Positions 8,347 through 15,720 of a stretch of 53,068 nt of DNA are shown piece by piece (the stretch's first letter is position 1; each line of letters starts with the position of its first letter). Origin of the DNA: CAZUGA01 sp964619885. GTDB lineage: Bacteria > Pseudomonadota > Gammaproteobacteria > Methylococcales > UBA1147. The DNA lies in contig CAZUGA010000033.1 of the NCBI GenBank assembly GCA_964619885.1, positions 1-53,068 on the forward strand. Direction: 5' to 3'. A program made the translations under genes and the position numbers. The notes beneath the pieces are model-generated. The model searched no databases. It was not told where the DNA came from and worked only from the letters and a program-made list of their open reading frames with translations.

Positions 8347-8505
8347 TTCATATCGAGATATGAAAAGCTACTTTTTTATAAGCCACTGAAAAAGCTCAGC
8401 AATAAAAAGTGGTTGATTTATGGTGGAAAAAGCTGCTACATGTTCTTACTTTGTTCCATCAATTAAGGAGAATAATCGACAACATCAAAATAAGAGGATC
8501 AGCGC

Positions 8506-8850
8506 ATGAAAAAGCCAGAACAACAATATGAATTAACCAAGTCCAATCCCTTAACAGCTAACGAATTGGATATTAAAACCCCAATCGTTCCCAAGCTAGA
8601 TATTAAAAAATATCAACCCCATATTGAGGAGTTTGATCTAACAGATGAAGAGCAGCGCAATCTTCTTGAAACGCTTTGGTCAATCATGACGAGCTTTGTT
8701 GATATAGGTTTTGGGGTCGATGTTGTTCAGCTTTTATTTAAGCGCGCAGCCTCAGATTCTTTCAATTCTGAGCCAGATGCTTTAGAAATAAAGGATCAAT
8801 TAAATAATTTTAATCATATCTCATGCAAGAATTTTAAAAAAGGAGGTTGA
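8506..8850 (+). CDS. small protein paired with the recombinase (114 aa)
   Basis: A soluble 114-residue protein. The middle segment DLTDEEQRNLLETLWSIMTS followed by FVDIGFGVDVVQ matches a short conserved protein regularly found just upstream of serine recombinases in proteobacterial islands. Its job is unknown; control of recombination direction has not been shown. It has a GAGG-like ribosome site, and its stop lies next to the GGAGG ribosome site of the recombinase gene (3-base gap), so the two are co-expressed. Confidence 0.65.
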   Translation: MKKPEQQYELTKSNPLTANELDIKTPIVPKLDIKKYQPHIEEFDLTDEEQRNLLETLWSIMTSFVDIGFGVDVVQLLFKRAASDSFNSEPDALEIKDQLNNFNHISCKNFKKGG

Positions 8851-8853
8851 TTT

Positions 8854-10467
8854 ATGAGTGACACTTTAGAAAAAACTGCTGTTTTATATTGCAGGGTATC
8901 AAGCGTTAAGCAAACTACACAGGGCGACGGCTTAAGCTCTCAAGAAACACGCTGCCGTGAATACGCGAAATTTAAGCGGTATGAAGTTGTACGCGTTTTT
9001 AAAGACGATGCCTCCGGCAGTCTAATTAATCGCCCCGGCATGCAATCTATGCTGTCTTATTTGCGTAAACATAAATCTAAGCCCCATATTGTCATTATCG
9101 ATGATATTTCAAGGTTGGCGCGCGGCTTAGAAGCACACTTACAATTGCGCGGAGCCATCGCTAAGGTAGGAGCTATCTTGGAATCTCCCTCAATTGAATT
9201 TGGCGAAGATTCCGATTCCGTGCTGGTCGAAAATCTACTTGCCAGTGTTTCACAGCATCAACGTCAGAAAAATAGCGAGCAAACCCAAAACAGAATGCGC
9301 GCACGCCTTCAAAATGGTTATTGGGTCTTTCAAGCTCCGGTCGGCTATCACTATCAGCGCGTATCCGGTCAAGGCAAAATCCTTATGCGGAGTGAACCCA
9401 TCGCTTCTATCCTGCAAGAAGCACTTGAAGGATTTGCGTCAGGGCGTTTCCAACTGCAAGCTGAAGTGAAGCGCTTTCTTGAATCACATCCTGAATATCC
9501 GCGTGATCGCAAAGGCGAAGTGCGCAATCAACAGGTGAAGGAATTACTAACCCGTGCTGTCTATGCTGGCTATATCGAAGCGCCGAAATGGGGTGTCAGT
9601 CTGCGCCCTGGCAAGCATGAAGGGCTAATCAGCTATGAAACATTCCGCAAAATAGAAGATCGTCTAAATGCTCATGCCAAAACACCGGCGCGTAAAAACT
9701 TAAATCAAGATTTTCCGCTGCGAGGCTTTGTAACCTGCGGACATTGTGAAGAGCCGCTCACAGCGAATTGGTCAAAAGGCCGTAATGCTCGTTACGCCTA
9801 TTACCTTTGCCGCAGTAAAAATTGTGACAATTACGGCAAATCAATCAAACGTGAAAAGCTGGAAGGTGAATTTGAGGCATTATTGCATAAGCTAAAACCA
9901 ACGGAAGGATTATTCACGGTCTCCCGAATGATGTTTGAAGATTTATGGAACTATCGTATTCAATCACAAAAGTCCCAGAAGGTGTCTTTAGAAACTGAAA
10001 TCAGGAACATTGATAAAAAGATTGAGCAATTGCTCGACCGCATTGTTGAAGCAGATTCCTCAAATGTAATTCGGGCTTACGAAAACAGAATTAGGGATTT
10101 GGAAGCAAAAAAGATCGAAATGAAGGAAAAAATAGCTTGTTGCGGTAAACCGATCAGGGACTTTGATGAAACTTTTCGAACCGCTATGGATTTCCTATCA
10201 AAACCGCATAAACTCTGGTGTTCTGAGCACCTAGAAGATAAGAGAGCAGTGCTAAAATTGACTTTTACTGATCGCCTGGCCTATATCCAAAATGAAGGTT
10301 TTCGAACCGCAAAAACCACATTACCTTTCAAGGTGTTAGGTGGTTTTTCAGAGGGTGAAAACAAAATGGCGCCCCGGAGAGGATTCGAACCCCTGGCCTT
10401 CCCCTTAGGAGGGGGACGCTCTATCCTACTGAGCTACCGGGGCCAAGCTAACGCTGTTGAATTCTAA
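8854..10467 (+). CDS. large serine recombinase (integrase)
   Basis: A 537-residue integrase that inserts and excises the element. The N-terminal resolvase domain has YCRVSSVKQ (R14, nucleophile S16) and the later IIDDISRLARG motif. A 'Recombinase' DNA-binding domain and a zinc ribbon (TCGHCEEPL ... LCRSKNCDNYG, about residues 292-325) follow, then a coiled coil (about 375-430), as is usual for large serine integrases. GGAGG lies 7 bases before the ATG. The last part (MAPRRGFEPL onward) is read from the antisense strand of tRNA-Arg and continues past it to a TAA at 10465-10467, so the C-terminus depends on the attachment site. This overlap marks the element's right end. Confidence 0.93.
   Translation: MSDTLEKTAVLYCRVSSVKQTTQGDGLSSQETRCREYAKFKRYEVVRVFKDDASGSLINRPGMQSMLSYLRKHKSKPHIVIIDDISRLARGLEAHLQLRGAIAKVGAILESPSIEFGEDSDSVLVENLLASVSQHQRQKNSEQTQNRMRARLQNGYWVFQAPVGYHYQRVSGQGKILMRSEPIASILQEALEGFASGRFQLQAEVKRFLESHPEYPRDRKGEVRNQQVKELLTRAVYAGYIEAPKWGVSLRPGKHEGLISYETFRKIEDRLNAHAKTPARKNLNQDFPLRGFVTCGHCEEPLTANWSKGRNARYAYYLCRSKNCDNYGKSIKREKLEGEFEALLHKLKPTEGLFTVSRMMFEDLWNYRIQSQKSQKVSLETEIRNIDKKIEQLLDRIVEADSSNVIRAYENRIRDLEAKKIEMKEKIACCGKPIRDFDETFRTAMDFLSKPHKLWCSEHLEDKRAVLKLTFTDRLAYIQNEGFRTAKTTLPFKVLGGFSEGENKMAPRRGFEPLAFPLGGGRSILLSYRGQANAVEF
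10367..10443 (-). tRNA. tRNA-Arg (anticodon CCU)
   Basis: Read on the minus strand from 10443 to 10367, the sequence has a 7-base acceptor stem (GCCCCGG with CCGGGGC), a D arm with AGCTCAGTAGGATAGAGC, an anticodon stem TCCCC/GGGGA around the loop CTCCTAA (anticodon CCT), a T arm with GGTTCGAATCC, the discriminator G and an encoded CCA. It is therefore a complete 77-base tRNA-Arg reading AGG. The integrase gene abuts its 3' end and overlaps it fully on the opposite strand, so this is the integration target of the element to its left. Confidence 0.95.
10367..10443. other. attachment site of the element (within tRNA-Arg)
   Basis: The integrase gene meets the tRNA at its 3' side, which is the standard layout of an element integrated at a tRNA 3' end. 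The exact crossover and the length of the direct repeat cannot be set, because the other attachment site is not in the window: I found no second copy of the tRNA 3' half between 1 and 10360. Confidence 0.55.
10461..10466 (-). promoter_or_regulatory. possible -10 box of tRNA-Arg
   Basis: On the minus strand, TAGAAT lies 17 bases before the tRNA 5' end, a suitable distance for a stable-RNA promoter. A good -35 box is not evident. Confidence 0.3.
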
Positions 10468-10724
10468 CACCGCACGATGGGTATTAGCCATATGCTAAGT
10501 GGCATTTTTCGAGGGATGTTTGTCAAAAATACAATCGTGGATTAATGTCTTTGCCAAGTGGAGACTAGTTGGCTATAGGGGGGTTAATCAACTGAATGAT
10601 CGGTTTGTGGTAGGCTCGATCAAGTTATTCCATGATGGGATTTATACCTGCCACAAAATTGTTTTCCGATGTAATATACTTGCCGGCAATGTACCGAACC
10701 GACCATAACTCGGGAGCATAGTTT

Positions 10725-11669
10725 GTGACGAACCGCTCGTTTAATTTTAAACAAATACACATCGAGGCAGCACGCAATGCGTCGGATGATTTTAATCTGT
10801 TTCATGATAAACATAAGTGGCTGCAAATTACGCATAACCCTTTCAAAGGGCCTATAGTCCTTGGATTTCAACTCAATACCTTAATCGAATACCAAATGCG
10901 TTTGTATCGGGAAACGCATTACGAAAATCAAATTATCGAGGAAAATGATCTACGGTTTAGCAATTATCAGGTCACGTTTGTAAATGCAGTACGACCGGGA
11001 GACAGGGTGAACCTGGCGATCAAGAAAACCCTAATCAAGACCATTCCCCAGTTGACTATCGGTAATCGAGTTGCACTCAAATCTGGAACAGATACGGTAT
11101 TGTTGGGATTCAAAAAAGAAACTCAACAGCCTCAATTTCTACCCAAAATAAATCTATCCAAGTTACCGGATCTCAGTGAATTACCGGACCGGTCAATCAT
11201 CAAAGGCACTGGTTTTTTTTTAAAGCGCAAGTATATGAATAACGGGAATGCCAAAAATTTTCTTTCGGGTTCCTTTGCCGAACAGGCTGATTATTTTGAC
11301 GAAATAGTAGGTAAGGTCAATTATCCTGAGATTTTCCCTTGTAGCCTGACTTCCGGGGCTCTATTGGAAAAGGCGCAGATGGAAGGATTTGATTTTAAGA
11401 AAAACCCTATGGTGTATACGGCTCATCAAATCTCTGTTGATCGGAAACATGTGGCTGAATTGCGCAGCCAAGATCGTCTTCATATCCTGGTTGATCAACA
11501 TCCGGACTCCGAGAAAAACACTCTAAACAACACCGAGATTATGTTGCGGGTGTATGACTGTTACGGATTGTTGGACAATAAAACCATTCTATTTAGAGCG
11601 CGTTTATTTTTAGCGCCGTTGGAAGAAATACTTGGAGGTTTGGGCCGCAAGAAGAGCGAACCAACGTAA
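10725..11669 (+). CDS. MaoC-like hotdog-fold protein
   Basis: A 314-residue soluble protein. Near the N-terminus, ASDDFNLFHDKH (residues 19-30) matches the MaoC/hydratase-2 signature D-x-N-P-x-H with Leu in place of Pro; the catalytic-type Asp22 and His27 are kept. It continues with FKGPIVLGFQ, like the 'PIVHG' helix of the family. The length suits a double-hotdog protein. MaoC-type enzymes hydrate enoyl-CoA or enoyl-ACP; a substrate cannot be set here. The start is the GTG at 10725, 8 bases after GGGAG. It is the first gene right of the tRNA and reads toward the T6SS genes; whether it belongs to that system is uncertain. Confidence 0.65.
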   Translation: MTNRSFNFKQIHIEAARNASDDFNLFHDKHKWLQITHNPFKGPIVLGFQLNTLIEYQMRLYRETHYENQIIEENDLRFSNYQVTFVNAVRPGDRVNLAIKKTLIKTIPQLTIGNRVALKSGTDTVLLGFKKETQQPQFLPKINLSKLPDLSELPDRSIIKGTGFFLKRKYMNNGNAKNFLSGSFAEQADYFDEIVGKVNYPEIFPCSLTSGALLEKAQMEGFDFKKNPMVYTAHQISVDRKHVAELRSQDRLHILVDQHPDSEKNTLNNTEIMLRVYDCYGLLDNKTILFRARLFLAPLEEILGGLGRKKSEPT

Positions 11670-11762
11670 CAATTGACGTTGAATTCTGATGTAAATTTCT
11701 TATAAGAAAATCAAAGAATCTTTGATATTGAATTTAATTTTTAAATTGAGTCTAATCGGGGT

Positions 11763-13265
11763 ATGGATAACCGTAGCAAGGACAATAAGCGGGATCAACA
11801 ACATATCGAAAAACAGCGACCTGCCTACGCAATTACAGTTTTTTATTATGACGCCAGCGCGAGTGCGCAAACCGCAGAATTTTCACAACCTTTCCATATT
11901 GGCAGAGATCAAGATTGTGAAATTCAACTGAGACATAAATTGGTCAGCCGTCGACATGCTAGAATCTACCAAAAAGATCGAAAGTGGTATGTTCGCGACA
12001 GTTCCAGCACGAATGGAACGTACCTGGATGGTGAAAGGGTTAATCAAGCCTGTATCAAGCAGCGTTCAGAGCTTATGCTGGGCGCTAATGGCCCCAGTGT
12101 TTGGCTCGAACCAACCGTCGAGTCTATTGAACAAGTGGAGTCTGATCCGCAGTCGGTGACGATGTTCGTCAATCGCTATTTTGGCGAAAAAACCGAAAAT
12201 GCAAATACTGAGCAAGTAGAACTGATTCAGCAGGCATTTAATCGAGTCGCCAAGCGGCGTACCAACAAATACCGATTCGCATTATTCGCAGTGTTACTGT
12301 TGCTTGGGACAATTGCGGGTCTGTATTTTTACCAGCAGTCAAAGATGGAAAAACTTTATGCGCTGGCTACAGAGATTTTTTACTCAATGAAGGGCTTGGA
12401 ATTGCAGCTTGCCAATCAAGAACGCAGGATTCTTGAGACGGGCAACCAAGAAATGCGGGTTGAAGCTGATAAGAAACGCCAAGAGTTAGCGAAATTAACT
12501 ACGGTTTACGAACAATATCTTAGCCAAGCCGGTCTATTCAACAGTAATATGTCTGAAGAAGATCAGCTGATATATCGGGTTGCGAGAATATTTGGCGAGT
12601 GTGAACTCAACATGCCGGATAGTTTTCGTGAAGAAGTCAAAATTTATATTCAAAAATGGCAGTCTAATTCCAGTTTAAAGCGCGCTATTCAAAGAGCGGC
12701 AAGTTATGATTTTATCGAAACGACCCAACGTGCAATGCGAAAGCATGATCTGCCATTACAGTTCTTTTACCTCGGAATTCAGGAAAGCCGATTTCAAATT
12801 GATGCGATCGGTCCAGAAACTCGCCACGGGATAGCTAAAGGGCCATGGCAATTTATTCCCTCTACGGCAAAGCGTTATGGTCTTGAACCCGGGCCACTGC
12901 AGGATGTACGTGAATTTGACGATTTGGATGATCGTTTCGATATCAATAAATCCACCCACGCGGCGGCCTTCTATCTAAAAGACATTTATTCGACTGAGGC
13001 GCAGGCGTCCGGCTTGTTAGTCATGGCGTCATACAATTGGGGTGAGCACAATATTGGTCGTTTGTTACGTAAAATGCCGGAAAATCCAAGGGAACGTAAT
13101 TTCTGGAATTTGATCAATCGATTTAAAATTCCTGACGAAACCTATAACTATGTACTTTACATCTTTGCGGCTGCCGTCATAGGAGAGAACCCTCGCTTAT
13201 TTGGTTTTGATTTTGACAATCCGTTTATGGCGAATGTCGGCAGGACGGAGAAAATAGCCGGTTAA
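11763..13265 (+). CDS. FHA domain - TM - lytic transglycosylase
   Basis: A 500-residue protein of unusual architecture. Residues about 22-115 form an FHA domain with the phosphothreonine-binding signature: GRD (47-49), SRRH (62-65) and SSTNGTYLDG (N84). One membrane helix follows at about 171-190 after basic residues, so the FHA domain should be cytoplasmic. The C-terminal half (about 320-480) is an SLT-type lytic transglycosylase with the catalytic glutamate E341 in GIQESRF and the later GPWQFIPSTAKRYGL motif, placed in the periplasm. Lytic transglycosylases cut peptidoglycan glycan strands. With the kinase gene downstream, phosphorylated T6SS proteins could recruit it to open the wall locally. 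Its domains are clear; the recruitment idea is inference. Confidence 0.9.
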   Translation: MDNRSKDNKRDQQHIEKQRPAYAITVFYYDASASAQTAEFSQPFHIGRDQDCEIQLRHKLVSRRHARIYQKDRKWYVRDSSSTNGTYLDGERVNQACIKQRSELMLGANGPSVWLEPTVESIEQVESDPQSVTMFVNRYFGEKTENANTEQVELIQQAFNRVAKRRTNKYRFALFAVLLLLGTIAGLYFYQQSKMEKLYALATEIFYSMKGLELQLANQERRILETGNQEMRVEADKKRQELAKLTTVYEQYLSQAGLFNSNMSEEDQLIYRVARIFGECELNMPDSFREEVKIYIQKWQSNSSLKRAIQRAASYDFIETTQRAMRKHDLPLQFFYLGIQESRFQIDAIGPETRHGIAKGPWQFIPSTAKRYGLEPGPLQDVREFDDLDDRFDINKSTHAAAFYLKDIYSTEAQASGLLVMASYNWGEHNIGRLLRKMPENPRERNFWNLINRFKIPDETYNYVLYIFAAAVIGENPRLFGFDFDNPFMANVGRTEKIAG

Positions 13266-13771
13266 AGTTTGTTTTTCGGAATTACATATGTTGTGTCAAA
13301 AACCGAGTATTTTCGATCTAGGCGATTGTTGTTTTATAGCGCGCGTTTGAGTTTGAACGTATCTGGTAGTATTACCGTGACTTTTTGTTAGATTGTAGGG
13401 CAAACTACACCCTTAAATCTGATATATCAGTCCTATTCTTCAGAATTTTGCCTGAATATTGAAAACGCACTTTAGATAGTTTTTTGAAGAGTCGTATGGG
13501 TTACTTGAGAATATCCGATTCTAATTGGAGGATACCAAAGTAGGCTCAATATCGTCTGAAATGACTTGCCGAATTGTTAAAATGGATTGGTCGTTGCTTG
13601 AAATTTGACGCCGAAATTGTTATTTCTAGGTGTCTGCCGGAGTTGACTATGACGCTCGGTCATGTAATGGTTAATCAGGCTCGGAACGACGTGTGGAATC
13701 GCCAAGCGGATTCCGGGCAATGGCGGAGTTATTAAATTGCAAACATAACAATAAATCGATCGATCAGGGAT
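13266..13771. other. 506-base intergenic region
   Basis: No convincing gene or strong terminator is seen between the transglycosylase and deacetylase genes. There is a 6-base inverted repeat, GGAATC (13695-13700) and GATTCC (13709-13714), about 60 bases before the next start. The region is AT-rich near its right end and probably carries a promoter for the deacetylase gene, but I cannot pick one with confidence. Confidence 0.4.
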
Positions 13772-15568
13772 ATGATGACTATTACTACAAAAGCCCGATC
13801 ACCTAGCCGTTGGATATACACAGTTGTATTCATTATTTTGTTGTCCGGTTGTGCTAAGAAAGTCGATGTAAAGCCCGAACGAATACAATCTGACTATCGC
13901 TTCGTCACCGTCGCTAACGGAGACACAATAGAATCTCTTGCGGAATCAAAACTAGGCAGTACAAGCCTAGCTTGGCGCATCAAAGAATTTAACGGAGTTG
14001 AACGCGCGGTTGTCGGTCAAGAATTAATCATACCTTTGAAACCCTTTCGACCTGGAGGTTTGACCGCCGCAGGTTACCAAATGGTTCCAGTTTTGGCATA
14101 CCATCATTTCAGTAAAGGCCCCAGCAGGAAAAAATTGGTCGTTTCAGCCAAGAAATTCGGTGATCAACTGGGTTATTTGAAAAGTCATGGTTTTCATCCG
14201 ATTACATTGGAGCAAATGCTGGAATTTCTAAATTTCGGTCAAGTACCCCAACGTTCGGTAGTTATCTCTATAGATGATGGATGGGTTTCCAGTTACACCA
14301 TTGCCTACCCGATATTGAAGCGTTACGGCGCCCCTGCGGTACTCTATATTCCCACCGATTATATTCAGGGTAAGAGCAGCAAAATGCTCACCTGGAATCA
14401 AATTTTGAAAATGGTGCAGGATAATGCCGTAGATATTCAACCGCATTCCAAAACTCACAGAGATTTGACCAAATTGAAGCCGAATGAATCATTCAAATCT
14501 TATATTTCCTCGGTACGTAATGAAATTTCAACGGCGCAAAGAGTGATCAATGACAAGCTGAAAACCGAAGCAACGTCCCTGTCTTATCCGTTTGGAGCGA
14601 CTAATTCATTGGTCGCTGAAATGGTTCGAAAGTATGGTTATACGACCGCTTTTACCGTGAAACGCGGAAGCAATCCGGCCTTCCAAAATAATTTTTTATT
14701 AAACCGGTCGATGATTTACGGTACTTTCGACCAGCGAAAGTTTGTTAAGAATCTGCAGGTATTTGAGCGCTATCCGTTGGAAAGGTTGGAACCCATTGAT
14801 ACGCAGAAATCGCTACAAAAACTCAATTATAAAAACCCCGGTGAATACGAACAGAAAAAGCAATGGCGTAGCGCACTAATGGCATGGGAAATGAGGAGAG
14901 ATTGGCTGGTCGGCCAGTACAATGAAATGATCAAAATACCCGCGGAATCGGATGCATCTGTTAATGTTGGCAAGCAGGAAGAACTATTAGGTTTGGCAAA
15001 CAATAAAATTGCTGAACTTAAAAAAAGAACGGGCGATATAGCGAACAATTATTTTAATCTAGGCTTGAAAAGCTCTGATGGTAAAGCGAGGCAGACTTTG
15101 ATGTTGCGTGCATTATTGTATAACCCTGAACATTCTGAAGCGTTGGCATTTCTGAAGGGGGATAATGGAAATCAACGTTTTATTAGTTATCGCGTCAAAC
15201 CGCAAGACAGTTTTAAAAAAATTGCCAGATCGGTGTATAGGGATGCTCGGAAATCAATTCTAATCCCCGAATTCAATACAGGAATCAATTCAGACCGTGA
15301 TCTACATGCTGGAGACGTGTTGAAATTACCCAAAGTTCCCAAGATAAGCAGGTCTACTAGCAGCGCAGCCCATCGGCATCAATGTAACGTGAAATTAAGT
15401 AAACCAGCGGTGCAACTTGCGGATGATTTTTATGCCCGGGCGGTTTCGCAATTTGACAGCAATGAAATAAATAAGGCTATTGCAAATCTGAATACCGCAA
15501 TTTGTTTGTCACCGAAGCATAAAAAAGCAAAGGAAATGCTTGATATGCTAAAAGCATTGCAGAATTGA
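13772..15568 (+). CDS. LysM - polysaccharide deacetylase - LysM lipoprotein
   Basis: A 598-residue protein exported as a lipoprotein (lipobox LSGC, Cys27). A LysM domain (about 42-88) is followed by a NodB-type deacetylase domain (about 95-310) with the catalytic/metal motif IDDGW (D168, D169) and the metal-binding HSKTH (H225, H229). A second LysM (about 470-520) and a C-terminal TPR-like segment come last. LysM binds peptidoglycan or chitin-like glycans, and NodB enzymes remove N-acetyl groups from them. The ATG has CAGGGA upstream. Placed between an FHA-transglycosylase and a T6SS kinase, it likely modifies the cell wall for the secretion apparatus. The role is inferred; the domain order is plain. 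Confidence 0.88.
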   Translation: MMTITTKARSPSRWIYTVVFIILLSGCAKKVDVKPERIQSDYRFVTVANGDTIESLAESKLGSTSLAWRIKEFNGVERAVVGQELIIPLKPFRPGGLTAAGYQMVPVLAYHHFSKGPSRKKLVVSAKKFGDQLGYLKSHGFHPITLEQMLEFLNFGQVPQRSVVISIDDGWVSSYTIAYPILKRYGAPAVLYIPTDYIQGKSSKMLTWNQILKMVQDNAVDIQPHSKTHRDLTKLKPNESFKSYISSVRNEISTAQRVINDKLKTEATSLSYPFGATNSLVAEMVRKYGYTTAFTVKRGSNPAFQNNFLLNRSMIYGTFDQRKFVKNLQVFERYPLERLEPIDTQKSLQKLNYKNPGEYEQKKQWRSALMAWEMRRDWLVGQYNEMIKIPAESDASVNVGKQEELLGLANNKIAELKKRTGDIANNYFNLGLKSSDGKARQTLMLRALLYNPEHSEALAFLKGDNGNQRFISYRVKPQDSFKKIARSVYRDARKSILIPEFNTGINSDRDLHAGDVLKLPKVPKISRSTSSAAHRHQCNVKLSKPAVQLADDFYARAVSQFDSNEINKAIANLNTAICLSPKHKKAKEMLDMLKALQN

Positions 15569-15720
15569 ACTAGGTCCGATCTAGATTCTCTTTCGTTAGT
15601 ATTCATGTGATGTATTCTTGGCCTATGGGCGGGGATTCATGTTTTCTGATCTGGAAGACGTGTCATTTGGTCTTTTGAAAAAAACAAATGTACTAAGTCA
15701 AGAAAAATTAAGGCTTTGTA

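Noticed and set aside
1..10360. Second attachment site (tRNA-Arg 3' repeat) inside the window
   Set aside because: By eye no copy of the tRNA 3' half is found; the left end of the element must lie outside the window.
10499..10708. 69-codon open frame right of the tRNA
   Set aside because: No ribosome site and no family resemblance; probably chance.
11722..11931. 69-codon frame at the start of the FHA-transglycosylase gene
   Set aside because: A shifted frame that overlaps the clear FHA coding sequence.
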